A stretch of 64,000 nt of DNA, from the NCBI RefSeq assembly GCF_036669915.1, contig NC_089314.1:8360958-8424957 (forward strand). Reading direction: 5' to 3'. Positions within the stretch are counted from its first letter, which is position 1. Each line of letters opens with the position of its first letter. Position numbers and translations under genes: made by a program. Origin of the DNA: Pocillopora verrucosa (taxonomy: Eukaryota > Cnidaria > Anthozoa > Scleractinia > Pocilloporidae). The notes beneath the pieces are model-generated. The model did not search any database. It was not told the origin of the DNA and worked only from the letters and a program-made list of their open reading frames with translations. This document shows positions 1 to 12,806 of this stretch, in pieces.

Positions 1-1618
1 ATGCCATATGACGATGAGCACACCAAAATAACACAGAACCATGGCTTTCCACTGAAAATATGAAAAACAAAAATTTGATTGAAATAAACTTAATACTCAA
101 TACATAAATTGTTATCTATTTCATCATTGCCTAAACGCGAGTTTGAATAAGTAGAAGATTTTTAAGGAATTTTCGCCGGCTGGTGCAGCCAAACTCAGCC
201 GACCATGACCGTTGGAAACTTTTCAAAATAATATAGTTCCTCATAGTGTACTTACCATAGGTGTGGCACCTTTCGGGTCCTCTACAGGAGCTTGCAAGAT
301 TCGAGCACAGATCACGAGAAGTAATTGACAACGGATAGTGAAATCCAGCTAGAGTGTTTTTAATATACGGGAATTAATGCTTCAAGGGAAAAGTGCAAGC
401 GTCTCAATAAAGTAAACAAGGCAAAGAAGCTTTTCATCTAAAAATTGGACACATGATACCTATCGCTCAAAACATATCATTAAAAATTAACAGTCTGAAT
501 TTTTGTATTTTCAACCTTAGCCAGTGAACATGAAAATTAAAACCAAAAAGATTTATAAAACAAAAATGAATTCGAAACAGGGAAGATAGATATGGACAAT
601 CTGATACAGGAGCTTCGTTTAAAATCTAATGGAATCTATTAGAGAGACAATAATTTACTAAAACTGATATTTCAATTTGTAAACATTTAAAATAAATATG
701 TTAGCAAAAACCGAAATAGCGGCACGTTTTATGCAGAATTAAAAATTCTTGTGGAATAGAATTATCATAAAGACCAATAGGGTGAGTTTTATGTCGTAAC
801 GTGACCGTGGCTATGGCTAGCTATTAAAGGAACGAAGGGTTTGAAAGGTTTATTCCAAGAAAAAGAAGTGGGTATTTAACCGTTCCCAATTCAGGTGACT
901 GAATTGCTTTTGGTCAGAGATTCATTATCGTGGGCCTATAATAAGCTATATGTCCTACTTCCTGTGAAGATGCATTTTTCTAGAAGTGTGTCGCTTACTC
1001 CGTTGGTTTGGTTCTTTGCTTTTACTTTTATTTAATGTTTTTAAAGGAAATCATTGCTGGCTATTGGAATCACCACGTATAGTGTGATAATATGGAGTGT
1101 TTTTATGAATAATCTGCATTCGTCGCGGATTTTTCACACATTATTAATTATTTATTTAGTAAACAAAATAATATGTTGTATCAATTTACTCTCTCCGTTT
1201 GAAAAGTTTATATCTACACCTTTACCAGTTCACAAAGAAAGTGAACAAAGGTTTCAAATACGGTGAAACGAGATAGTTTTAAAGCAAATTTTAATGATAC
1301 AAGAAAAAGTAGCAGTAGGTATGGGTTCAGCTAGAAGGAAAAACTGCAGCTTAAATGTTTGTTTTGCAGCAATGCATATTTAAAGGAACAGGTGCGAATT
1401 TTCAGAAAACAACAAGGCTGAAAAACTTTTTCAAATGAACACATTCGACCAATGTGCTTTGAATTCTCTTAAAGTACAGCTGCATGCAAGCTGAAAATTA
1501 TCTCGAAACAATGAATCGCTTTTGTTATTGAAACTAGCGAGGAAGTTGCGTTGTTAAAATTTGCGGAAAGGTACGGTCAATATGATGATGCTGATAATTA
1601 GTTGGTGGGATGATGGAT
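1..1618. other. Intergenic, no supported gene
   Basis: AT-rich sequence with only short chance ORFs. No domain, splice-phased exon series or terminal repeat was recognised on either strand. Confidence 0.5.
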
Positions 1619-1882
1619 TAGTACATTGCATGTATGTTAGGCTCATGGTCCAGTTTTCGATATGTTGATATGTTCAATTAATCGATAAAAATTATAAGCA
1701 GGACTCATCAAGGAAGTAGAACAATATTGCGCTTTGACGATGAAGTTTTTCTTGGATAAGTGCATTGCATGTGTGTTAGGCTCATGGTCCAGTTTTCGAT
1801 ATGTTCAATTAATCGATAAAAATTTAAGCAGGTTTTATCCAGGAAGTAGAACAATACTGCACTTTGACGATTAAGTTTTTCT
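1619..1882. repeat. Two-copy tandem duplication, about 140 bp period
   Basis: A segment beginning AGTACATTGCATGTATGTTA at 1619 recurs at about 1759 with small changes. Both units contain GCTCATGGTCCAGTTTTCGA and end with the run AGTTTTTCTT. The first unit carries a short extra GTTGATAT step. This is a local duplication of non-coding DNA. Confidence 0.85.
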
Positions 1883-2285
1883 TTTTTAAACCAGTAGTTT
1901 ACACATTTTATTTTAATACCGCATCGGAATATATTTTTGAGAAGAGACCCAATATTTACTGGCTAGGTGTCTAACAGTATATTTTGCAATATCTTTCTGT
2001 ATGCGAGCAACGTAAACATGTTTGCATATTTGTTCATGTCGGGGACGAAATTCGCAGAAAAAAAAAGCTCACTGAAGAGAGAAAATAATCATTTTTACTG
2101 AATGAACAATCCATTTTGACTAAACGTATTAAACATATTTATGAAAACTATTGAGTGCCAGCAGCCATTTGCTTATTGGAAGCACCTATTTGCTTGCTCA
2201 TGCCAATGATACGAAGAGAGAAATTGAAAAGCGATACCTTTCATAAACTTTAAAGTTGAAATTGAAATTTGATTCGCATATATCC

Positions 2286-3280
2286 TCAGAAACCAACACC
2301 ACCTGCGGAGTGCCGCAAGGCTCAGTCCTTGACTCACTGCTGTTCTTAGTATGTATCAATGATATCTGACAAACTTGATTTTTTTCACAAACATTTTATA
2401 TGCTGACAAAAACCTACAATCATTAGAGGAAATTGTGAACCAGGAACTCTGCAAACCGTGTAATTTGTTGACGGCAAATAAGTTAACCTTTAAATATGAG
2501 GAAAAGTTTTGTCATATTTTGTCTCGCTAAAAGAAAACTTATTTAACAACCCAAAATAATGATATTTTGTAATGAACCTAATAAGAGGGTAGCTTTGGAT
2601 TGCAAGGAGTTTGTGAAGTATCTAGGAATTCCAGTCGATAATCATCTGTCTTGGAAACACCATATTGACCTCGTAAAATCAAAATTAGTCAAACGATTGA
2701 ACTGACCCCTAACTTACGATATTTTGTGCCAAGAAATGCTCTCTAAAACTTTTTTCGTTATCTTATTACAGCATATCTAAGTTATGGTCTGATGGCTTGG
2801 GACCAAGCCTGTAAATCGTATCTTAACAAGTTTCTTTAGCTCCAAAAACGTGCTCGCCGGTTTTTTTTTTAATTTTGATCGCAACCAGAATACAAGTCCT
2901 CTATTTACTGATGCCGAAATGTAACCTTTACAATTCTCCTATCATGAACTTATAGCAAATTTGATGTTTGACATCAGACATAAAAATGCAAGCTATAGCA
3001 TTCAAGAACTTTTCCAAGATGTTTCTGAGATCCATTCTTATGACGCCCGATCTCCTTCCTTTAGCAACTTTTATAAAAAAAAAAAAAGCTCCAGAATATA
3101 AATTCGACTACATTCTTTCTCCAAAAGTTTGGAGATGCCCTTAAAATTGAAAAATCCCCTTAAAAATGAGTTCAGGAAGGTAATAAAAGAAAACTCTTTG
3201 ACATTCTCACTTTATAAGACTCTTAAATTGACACTCAACAAATCCTTCAAAAGGCCAAGCTTTTCTGAAATGTTTTAATT
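2286..3280 (+). pseudogene. Decayed non-LTR retrotransposon RT fragment (CR1/L2-like)
   Basis: With several frameshifts and stops, the plus strand reads as the 3' half of a LINE reverse transcriptase. Recognisable pieces are GVPQGSVL near 2310, the usual RT block before the catalytic palm motif; KYLGIPVDNHLSWKHHIDLV near 2620-2670; and the C-terminal connection region with EIHSYDARSPSF near 3030-3060. The YxDD region is destroyed. Endonuclease and 5' part are missing, and no poly(A) or target duplication was seen. The C-terminal pattern resembles CR1/L2/Rex-type LINEs of cnidarians; the clade is inferred from memory. The copy is dead. Confidence 0.8.
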
Positions 3281-3469
3281 TAAGGAAACACCCTTACCAC
3301 AACTTGAAAAGAAAGTACAACAGGAAAAGGAAATTAAATCGATTTCTCTTTTTCTGTGTTTTTTTCCTTTCTGCATTTACAGGAAATAGCTGGCTGCTTT
3401 TAATACCTACCGAGTTCAACTCAGGAGCCAGATGAACTTGATGAGTTTTTCCTTTTAAACGGTTTCAAG

Positions 3470-3545
3470 TCGTGCGCAGAATTGCCTAAGGCAGAGAGCA
3501 GATATTATTGGATAGCCATAATAACCTCTACTTCGGCCAGAGTCG
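3470..3545 (+). pseudogene. Relic of fibrinogen-like exon h
   Basis: The plus strand reads SCAELPKAESRYYWIAI, matching the start of exon h in the complete gene copies (SCAAIQQEWPQAESGYYWIT) with a three-residue deletion. It lacks the following CDM segment and a proper donor. It lies opposite in strand to the PAN relic at 4.1-4.4 kb, as in the inverted fragment at 34.6-35.1 kb. The match is short, so confidence is moderate. Confidence 0.55.
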
Positions 3546-4109
3546 GCAAGGAAAAGGGAAGAGTGCAAAAGAAATATCGGTTACGTGTTCAATTATCCCT
3601 TTGCGTCGTTGCAACTTAGCAGGGAATGATCCGATCCAACACCTTGTCCTTTCTTATTGGCTGGCAAAACTTTTTAATTTAAGTTCATTTTTTTAATTTT
3701 TAAAGTTCATTTTTAAGTAAATTTTTGTTGGCTGTAAAAAGCCCATACGACTTTGATGCATGTAGTGTTCTAATCCGTTTCCGCCATGGAAGAAGTCCTT
3801 AAGCGTATCTTTACTCCTATCCCTCATTTTTTCAAAATTTGGGTGCGAGTTTTTTCATATCATATGATATCCAAAATCGCCATTTAGGCCGCTCAAACAA
3901 AATTTACAAAGATAGCGGGAAACCGGAACGGCCGGTTAGATTCCCAATAGACAAAAAATTAAATAGTGTTGAGCCTCGTTTGCATCTGCAACATCTCAAT
4001 ACCAAGCGCTTAATTTTGTAAGGAAGGAACTCTTTGATCATATTGTAGTTTCACTTTTGGGGAAAAGTTGGAGATTGGTCTATAATCTTGAACGTGATAG
4101 GCTGTGTAG

Positions 4110-4366
4110 AGCTTCTGGCTTAAAGCAACTTGAGTCGGTAATTAACCAAAACAAACAATTACATACAGCCAAACTCATTAGAACAAATCGTAACACACTC
4201 AGTAAAATTGGAAGAAGTTCATATCGATATCGCATGACCAAAGAGGTAATGACCTCACACTGAGTATAGAAAGGAATTGGATCGCTCTAAGGCTAGGCAA
4301 CCTCCTGCCAACATGACGACGAGGATCTTTACAGGAAAATTAAGGAAGAAGCACGGTTAACATCAT
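4110..4366 (-). pseudogene. Relic of the signal-peptide/PAN exon
   Basis: The minus strand aligns base by base with exon i of copy 1. It starts at an ATGATG matching the copy-1 start, passes through a degraded signal-peptide region, then reads FLYSV-stop-GHYLFGHAIS and SNFTECVTICS, matching YSVYGHYLSRHE and SFSECVTICS of copy 1. In-frame stops and frame changes make it non-functional, and similarity fades below about 4110. It shows that the family once extended further left. Confidence 0.7.
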
Positions 4367-5026
4367 GATTACCTTGCTGAAGATCGAAATTGTGAGGTGA
4401 AAGTACCAGTATACAAAAAAAAAAACAAAACAAAACAAAGAAAAAAAAAGGAAAAAGAAAAAGAAAACTGAGTTTTGGAGTATGGGTTTTAAGTCTTACT
4501 ACATGTGGTTTAAAGTTGCTGTGTAGAATTCCTGTAAAAAATCTTAATAAATAGATAGAATGAAAATAGTACAGTGATAAAATAACATACAAAACGAAAA
4601 GAAACAACGAAATACTCAACAAACATAACAACCAACGTTTGGAAGAAATTCGCGATTCTACCATTCCCTTGGTGGAATTGCAAAACGATAATGTATACAG
4701 CTTTGGCAGGTGTCCTTCTAAACTACTTCCATTTAGTCCATGATACACTTTGTTTCCTGATGATAATAAATTGCTATCTCCTACCACCAGCTGAAATTCA
4801 TCAACTCGTTTACATTTACTTTGCTAACAGCGCAATTACGATTAGATGGAAAATAACTTATCATTCTCATCGCTTGGCTGTAAGCTGCTGCAGTTGAAGA
4901 ATAGGTTCAATATTTCTACTATCATTTTTTAAATTATTTTTTTGTTTTACAGAGATAACATCGTGCACTCGCGCATGGGCTGTGAAAAGTTAAGGTTATT
5001 TCTATTTCTCAATTGGTTATTTCTTT

Positions 5027-5028
<2 letters not shown>

Positions 5029-5059
<31 letters not shown>
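5029..5059. repeat. TA dinucleotide microsatellite
   Basis: About 15 uninterrupted TA repeats flanked by AAA and TTTG. Confidence 0.95.
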
Positions 5060-5062
<3 letters not shown>

Positions 5063-6689
5063 GGCTGTCGTTAGCGGCGTAAATAAACAGTTCAAATTCA
5101 TAATATTGAACAAGAAAAATCGATTTTAGGACAAATAATAAACACACGCAAATTTTCCCCTAAAAGTGGGCGGAGAAGGCTGTGCGTTCACTTCACAAGC
5201 TCTCTCCAAGAAATCAGAATACCAGATAATTCTCGGAGAACAGTCTCTGTACAAACCATCGATATACATCAATTTTTCTCAGTTAAAGCCCTCCATCTGC
5301 CACAAAGAAAGGAAAAGGGGCCGAAGAGGTATATCTTCCCTGCTGAGCTTTGATCATCAGATAACAGAAAATATTATGTCCAGACTTACATACTAGTATT
5401 TTCCGGATAACATGCTCCTCCTAGTTCTCTTACCGAAGATAGCCAGACAAGGAAACTATTCCCATTAAGTTATTTTCCTGCCATCAACGGGTCGATAGTT
5501 GCTCGTGGAGTCATCAGCGTTGCCACCATGACTCACTATAAATATTTTTAAAAAGCTGTCCTCATTTTTATGCTAATAAGTTATGTGATCTCCCGCGGGT
5601 TCAGAAGTTATTTTTGATTTCAAAAGTAATTTACAAAAAGAGATCCATTGCTATCCTAGGTAGCACAGACTTCCCACGGATAAGCAAAAAGTAACCATAA
5701 GTTATTCAAAAGGAGGCAAACAAAAGCTTCACTGAAAAACAAACAAAAACGAATAGAAGAGCAAATACACTCTAATTGAAGACCATTTCTCGAAGTTTCC
5801 ATCCTCCACAGTATGCTTTTGAAATGACGTTTCAAGCAACATTTATATTTTGATTGAAACCATGGACTCCGGTGCGAGTTTTCGCAATAACTGCAATTTG
5901 GTGATAAGCTATGCAACAGATTACTTAAATGAGGTCAGTTCTTATTCTTCCGAAGCATTCTCAGGCTGGCAACGCTCGAAATAAATGAATCGTCTTGTTT
6001 TTATCCAAAAGCCAGATGAAGAGATTCTAATAAATTTTTATACATTGATAACTGTAAATATGACAGAAATAAATATAATGATTCAAGTTACTCGGGAGGT
6101 AATAAGTTACTTATTCTCTTCGTTTGATCCTCATTTAATCCGCTCTTGACCCAATGAATGAATAAAACGGATGAAATTTATTTTTCCAGGTTTTTTTTTC
6201 TTTTACGGCTTTAGCTATTTGCATAATCAGTCCTTTTTAAATGAGGATGTAATACTTCCATCTTGTATAATTCTGTGTGTTAAGGATATGCGATTACATC
6301 GAATGACCTCAGCTAAAAGATTTAAAAAAAGGAACTAGTGTAGATCGTGAAACAATTCCAAGTTGCTTCCGTGGACTGTTCAATGATCACTTCACGTATA
6401 GCATTCCTTCTTGGTTGCGGTATATCCCGAGACTAGTCAGCGGGTGTCCGGGACAATGATAACCGTACAAAGCTCGTCCCTCGTAACCTGGTAGTTATAA
6501 ATGATAAACCTTTATTAGCACCAAACATTGGCAAGTGTTATAATGATAATAATAATGATAATAACAGCATTACACTTTCTATCACTGGGGTGAATCCAAT
6601 TTACACTAATCAACTTTCATCTAGACCCTAAAATAGAAACAAATTGGAAATAAAATTTTAAATGGAAATAAGAAATTTCGCTTAAAAAC

Positions 6690-6805
6690 CGTAATTGGCA
6701 GGCTGTAGACCAGTCAGCGATATTCAAAGCGCAGCCAAGGAGGTAAACAACTGAGAATAAATCTAGTGATAACAGGGTGGAGGGCTTGAACCCGGGTACT
6801 AATAC
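6690..6805 (-). repeat. Possible dispersed repeat with box-B-like end
   Basis: On the minus strand the segment begins GTACCCGGGTTCAAGCCC and continues through CAGTTGTTTACCTCC and TTGGCTGCGCTTTGAATATC. I recall this combination as recurring in coral genomic DNA. GGTTCAAGCCC resembles a pol III box B, but there is no convincing box A, so it is not called a tRNA or complete SINE. Confidence 0.35.
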
Positions 6806-7696
6806 TCAGCATAGTATGTCAGTTTATAATTACTCACTCTAGTACTAGTGAAGAGCCTGGAGGCTGAATAACTGTTAAGTTTTCGAGTCAGCCTCCATTT
6901 CGATTAAGTTGCTTAACACCCTAAATGTATGAATGTGAGGAAATGTGACAGCGGCTAGGATGATCTACCGACTGATATATCAATCCAACTTTAATTAGAG
7001 CTTTCTCTTCCTCCGGGTTTACTTTCCACAAGAAAACAGCGCACGCTCTGGGATGAATTTTATTTGGGACATGTTGGATTTCATATATGTGCTACTGACC
7101 ACCATCATAATCATAACCATTACAAATTCCTCAAATATTATTAATACATTCGCTGCTTCATTTTTCACCAACAATTCTGTACAGTTGCAATCTGACAGTG
7201 TGTTCGGACAGTTGGCTGTAATCGAACAGTTGAAGCAGCCAATCATACTAGGTCCACTCAGCTACTCCAATAATCACAGAAATGATCAAAATAACCATAG
7301 CAACAACCACTCATCCAAAGTGATTAACAAATCGGGAATTTGATGTCTGTAATCACTCGTATGATTACAGACCGAATCGGACTTCACTAGGTCCTATTAC
7401 CATTATTGATTACAATGTATATAACTTTATATATCGACTACCATGAATAGTAAAGTCAATGATATTGATTAACTTTAACTTGTTATATCAAAGCTCCAGT
7501 GCTTTCACATTATTCAAAATATAGCAAGAGCGGAGCGGATACGCATGACGGAGGCTTGTCTGATTATTTTATAAACACCGTGCATAGACTCCCAGAAGTC
7601 TACCACACCTCCTACAAATCGAAAATCACGCCTTAGCTGAGCAGATATTCTTCCCCTCAGTCGAACACTTTGTCATCATATTATCTACTCACGCAC

Positions 7697-10600
7697 CGTA
7701 TTCCTGGAGTCTAGACGACAACCATCGATAGCCACACTCCCCATCGTCGTGTACATCGAACACTAGAATAAGTCAAAAAAGTGAAAAAGGAAAGACATTA
7801 TTTTCAATACCTATGTCAAGCCAGAAATTTCTCCATATGAAAAGCGATTGAATAACATACCATTCCCGAAAAGGGGTAAAGGGGACCCTCTTGTCACCTC
7901 GCGCTTTGCAGAGAAATTGGGTCGGCGTTTCAAGCCTCAACCTTTCTTTTGATCATCTCTAATCAAGTTTGATCTCACTATCAGTACTATTTCAGGGACG
8001 GCTTGGAACACAGGATGACGGAAACACTGGCAAAATGGCAGCAAAATTAAACAACCTGAGACCGAGGACAGCCCACATCTTTGTTTTGGAAAGTTTTTAC
8101 AGCAGAATAATCGTGCCATTCGAAGAAAATAAAAAAAAAACACAGCAGTTGTATAAGCTTAGCACCGTGTAAAATAATGATTTTCTTGTTAAAGGGAATG
8201 AAAAAGAAACGATCATATGGGAAAGTAAACAGCATAATCCATATAAGCAAGTAGTCTTTTCCTAATACCTCAGAGTCCAAACTTGCCATCGAATTGAATC
8301 CACCTCTCCACCTTTTGCAATGGCTTTGTTGTTGTTGTTTAATTCTTTTTCAATTACATTTTTTTGTTTTGTTTTTGTTTATTTTTGGATCAGGGGATAG
8401 TTATGCTTATCACCATCACCATAATTACTATTATTATCATTGTTTTAGTTGTTATTATCACGATTATTATTACATATGCATGTGCAAAAACAAACTTACC
8501 CTTTGCGATTTTACTTACCGCTATGACATCCGTGTGCAATGTGATATCCCACGTCAATACTTGTGCAGTGGTTCGTCTCCCAAGTATATGGGTAAGAATG
8601 AGAAACAATAATTCGCGGACAACTACAAAAGAATGATTGATAATAGTTAAATGTTGATTAGAATTCCCATAGGTCATAAGAGTAAACACGAAGGGACTGA
8701 AAATCAAAGAGGCTAAGAGGGCGGAAAGCAAGCGAGCTACACAAAAGTAATCAAACTTTATGCTATTTACAAACTAAAATTTAAATATTGTATAAATCGG
8801 AGAAAAAGGGTAAGGAGTACTTGAACCTACTTTCCCCAGCTGCAGGTTGAGTTGAATTTTTCCGGTCCACTGGGTATCTTGGTCAAAAATAGTACAAAGA
8901 GACAGTTACAACAATGACTGAATGAAAAAAAAAGCAATATGTATCGAGAGAGTGACAAGAGAGAACAATTTTATCGTGTTCAAAACATTCCATATTATAT
9001 TCGTACCTGGAAATAAGTCGTAAAAATTCCATTATTCCTCAATATGTCCACTCTAAACGTTCCTGGAAAAATATCTCAAATTAAATGTGGTCCTAATTGA
9101 AGGTATACTTCATTTTGCGCGTGTCCGTTAATGTAAAAATGTAAAGTTTTAGAACTGAAAAGAATGGAACAAGGGCTGCATGTGCAATTGCAACTGGTGT
9201 GCTTATCCCGCTTTGGCGCCACTTGCAGACTTATTCTAACTCGGTAACAAAGTGAAATGTAACTGTTTTGAGAGGGGTAGGGGCTAATGCTTGTGGCGCT
9301 GCGCTGTTGGGGGTATAACAAGATAATCTGGTGTTATGAAATTTGTTAATAAAGCAAATTAGCCACTGTAAAGAGTTTCTGAAGGAGACGTGGTCAGAGC
9401 TAATAGAGGAATTGTGGGTTGTCGGTGTGGTTTATAGAATCTCTATTCTCGTGTTTTTCATGTTAAATGTACCATGTAACAATCAGTAGTGTGGCTCTAT
9501 ACTTCTGTACATAAACCACAAGCTGACCACAATCTGTAGCTGTTTTACACTATTAAAAGAACAGTAAAATGAGAGAAATTACGAAATTGTGCTCGTAAAT
9601 TTGTATAAGCTTCGGTTTTTAATCCTTTATTTTTTTGGTCTGATTTTTTTTCTTCATAGTCACTCATATCATTTTTTGGTTTCCATACAGTTTTGCATTA
9701 GTTTTCGACAAGGAAAAATAAGGTCTAATTATTTTCCTTCTTCTCTAACATCCCCTTCTAGCATTTCTAAAGGAAAATAGCATTTAAGGAAATTTAATAT
9801 CATGGGAATCTTCAAAACTTTGGAATGAAGTGAGTCACTACCTTTACCTTCTGTATTTGTCATTTTATGTAAGTCCTCGTCGCCCAGTTTCCGGCTTGTG
9901 ATATTCTTGTCCGAAAAAGGCACACACAATATGGAGTTGAGACAGTTGTTAGCAGTTCTCTGAAGATGATCGTTATTCTTAGAACTGATACTCACAACTA
10001 AGGTCCAGCCTCCACCTGAAGATCAAACATTTTTAGCATTAAAAGATGTACCGACTCGATTGCTTGTGATCGAATATTTTCTCCTATTTCGGAAAGTGAA
10101 TCTCTTGGAATTTTTTAGCCACTTTCTTATATTAATTACACGCTTCCTTTACCTACCATAATTTTCCATATCGCAATACACTTGTGCGTCTCTGTCTCCG
10201 ATTTTTATCCAAAAATATCCACTGTTAACCTGAGGCCATTCCTGGTGTATTTCTCCGCAGGACTTGAAGCCAATTTTCTATTGGAAGGAAAGAGTTAAAA
10301 AAAGAAAAACAAACTATAATAATATGCCTATTTGTATCACGTTTAATTTATAGGCTCCACCGGCCGCCGTGATATCATGACTACCTCCACGAAAAGTAAT
10401 GACCACATCACTAAATAATTACAATGTTAGACAATCAAATATTCTAGCTGAGCTATCATCGCAATTTTTAAAACGCACTCGTTTCTCTGACGAAAAAAAA
10501 ATTAACGGATAATTAAGCACATTGTTGTTTCTAAGAACCAGTTACGACTGTTTATATTCAAATGATGCCAACTGCGAGAAACCTACGGTTATGTTCAGCG

Positions 10601-11216
10601 CGACTGGTTTAAAAATTTAGTTGAAAGCCACTGGAATCTACTTATGTCTTCTTTCTCAAGTTGCCATACACTGTCATATGACCGTCCTCTAATATTGTTT
10701 CAAATGATTTTGCAGAGCTCGTAAAAGGTTATACTGACGCAACTTGTCACCCTGGTCGCTCTTTAAAAACTCAGAATAAAAGTTTTTTTTTCTGTTAATC
10801 TCTTTATGGCCGTTTGATAACTCCTGGCGAGCCACATACTAATTGGACCCCTGTCAGATTTGATAAAATGTCACAATTCCTACTTGAACATTTCTGTGTC
10901 CATTAGGAGTGTCCATGTACACAGATCCTGCCCTCGGTCCATAATCCTCAGGATGAGTATATTGGTCTGAGTCATTTAACTCACATGACTTGTCCCCCAG
11001 GCGAAAGTTCAAACTTCTACAGCGGATGTAAATAGAGCAAATCGTAACACACTCGGAGAAACTGGAAGAAACGGTTGTCAATACTTCATGACGAGAGAGG
11101 TAATGGCCGTACACTGAGTATATAGACGGATGGCATTGCTTCAAAGTTTGGCAAAACATTGCCATACTTATTATGAGGATCAAATCAAGATAAAGCAGCA
11201 GCTCGCTGGACATCAC
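7697..11216 (-). CDS. Copy 1: secreted PAN/apple plus fibrinogen-like protein (divergent)
   Basis: Exons on the minus strand: i 10884-11216, h 10157-10262, g 9848-10015, f 9007-9062, e 8831-8877, d 8519-8622, c 7697-7762. Each is bounded by AG/GT and phases join without a stop. Exon i gives a hydrophobic signal peptide (start at 11216) and a PAN/apple domain with the Cys pattern C..CVTIC..RC..SC. Exon h (SGYFWIKIGDRDAQVYCDM) and g (GGGWTLVVSISSKNNDHLQ) are the N-terminal part of a fibrinogen/collagen-C-terminal-like domain. Exon e reads IPSGPEKFNSTCSWGK; d has CPRIIVSHSYPYTWETNHC; c has FDVHDDGECG. Likely secreted or extracellular-matrix adhesion; coral skeletal-matrix proteins carry similar domains (recalled). 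It is clearly diverged from copies 3-5, and no matching terminal exon was found. Confidence 0.7.
9330..9390 (+). repeat. Fragment related to the 15.8-kb Penelope-type repeat
   Basis: GTTAATAAAGCAAATTAGCC followed by ACTGTAAAGAGTTTC closely matches GTTGATAACGAAAATTAGCC plus ACCGTAAAGAGTTTC at about 15832. It lies in the intron between exons g and f of copy 1. Confidence 0.55.
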
Positions 11217-11219
11217 AGG

Positions 11220-12800
11220 TACCTTCTGAAATCAAATGTTTTGTTCAAAACTTTAAAATCTACTGCCAAAATTTAAGTAATACACAAACTTTATCTAATA
11301 ATTCGCGTGTTCTACTGTTTTCCTTGTGAGTCTTTCGGTAAGAGTTTAGCGATACGACATAGACGAATTAAGTTAACGAAGGAATTTCTTTACCTTCAAC
11401 TTTACTTGATCAATTGGAGATAGTAGATAGTTATCTCAATAAGTTATCTTAAAAACAGAATTAACCTTGAGTAATTCTTTTCTTAACACGCTTTTTACTT
11501 CACGACCGTTTTGTGAAGAAAATCTTTCAAATGTTGATAATGTTTGTGATAAGGGAAAGGAGCCCCATACTTTTGATTTGGACCACGCAAGATCTGCTCG
11601 TAGGTTAAGGTCGTATGTTCAGCACATAGTACTATTTGATACTTCCGAATATCTTCTAAAACCAATCTTAAAGCATATTTTTAAATCACCAGTTTAAAAT
11701 CCAGCATTAAAAAGGAGATAAAGCATCACAAAAAACGAACTCACGTCGGAGATGATGAATCGAGAGTGGTGTGAGCTCTCAACACAATGCAAGCAACTTC
11801 CTTTTGGAAAATAATCAGAGCACGAGAAATAATACCAGTAGTTCAGATTTCTAACAAACAAACGAAAAAATTAACATAAATAACCTTAAAAAACCTGGTT
11901 AGAGAAGAAACAAAGCATTTATTTGACAGGTGAAAATTCCCTGCTGTGCTGCAAGAACCCAAAGCGATAATTCAATATCGTGACCCCTCTGGTGCAAACA
12001 AAGATAGTTGGTGATCATCTTTTTTTTTCTAGTGATTCTGGCTGTAGCAGTTGTTACAAACCATTAAAAAAATTTTTCTAGTAAGAAATGATTCTTCAAC
12101 GCCCGATAAGTCATCGTGGGAGCATTTACGTTGTCACTTTGACTCATTATTATTGTCACAAGCTCTTCTTATTTTCATGTTTTAACATTGACCATCAGCA
12201 GGTGCATTTATTTGGTCATTTTCTTTTCAATCAATTAGTTAAAGTTCCTATGACACTAATTTTTTTCTTTTACATTTTTGTTTGATAGCTGTACTTAGAC
12301 TGTATTAAGCGCCTAGCGAGTCCACCTTAACTATTTTTTTTGTGCACTGAAAGTACGATTTGGCGGCCAAAAAGAGTACCCATTAAGCGTGCGGCAAAAA
12401 CGATCATGTTACATCGTTGTTTACTACTTTGAAAGGATGTAGCTGTATGGCCAAATTGACGCGTTTCGATCGTCGGCCTTATGCTCCGTTCCGGCTGTTA
12501 CAAACACATGCCACTAGACAAATTAGGGGAAGATTACAAAAGAATTCAGCTTAAAGCAATGCTGATTAAGAAGCCTGTTCCCACACCGTAAACGATTGTT
12601 CAACATTATTTTCGGCTGACATGTCGCGAGCGAAGAATGGTCGGAGCTCCTTATTGTTCAGGTTTATTTCACGCACCTGACGGATGTACTTATACTCCTT
12701 GGCTTTCCACATGACTACATTTGCGCTTTTCTTATCATATGATAATCCTACTAATTGTAGTTTCCATCGTTTTTTGTTACCAGAAATGCATAATTTGTGA
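11220..12800. other. Intergenic, no supported gene
   Basis: 5' flank of copy 1 followed by AT-rich DNA. ORFs at 11467-11697 and 12088-12285 have no recognisable features. No TATA or other promoter element could be assigned with confidence. Confidence 0.45.
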
Positions 12801-12806
12801 AAAAGT

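Larger units (their letters stand above)
4370..7690. other. Intergenic, repeats only
   Basis: No supported gene. It holds low-complexity A-rich DNA (4416-4470), a TA microsatellite, a short TAA/GATAAT-rich stretch near 6541, a repeat with a box-B-like motif near 6700-6800, and a 9-bp perfect stem (CTGTAATCA/TGATTACAG) near 7348-7371. The terminal exon of copy 1 should lie below 7697 but could not be located. Confidence 0.5.

Noticed and set aside
4329..4787. 152-residue hydrophobic minus-strand ORF
   Set aside because: The hydrophobic stretch comes from an A-rich low-complexity tract, and there is no domain or start context.
8294..8731. Overlapping ORFs rich in Ile, Thr, Tyr and His
   Set aside because: They are translations of CAT/ATT simple sequence; the only real exon here is the minus-strand exon d at 8519-8622.
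12440..12490. GCCGACGATCGAAACGCGTC on the minus strand as a second hammerhead
   Set aside because: It lacks a stem II between GACGA and GAAAC and lacks CU before the core.
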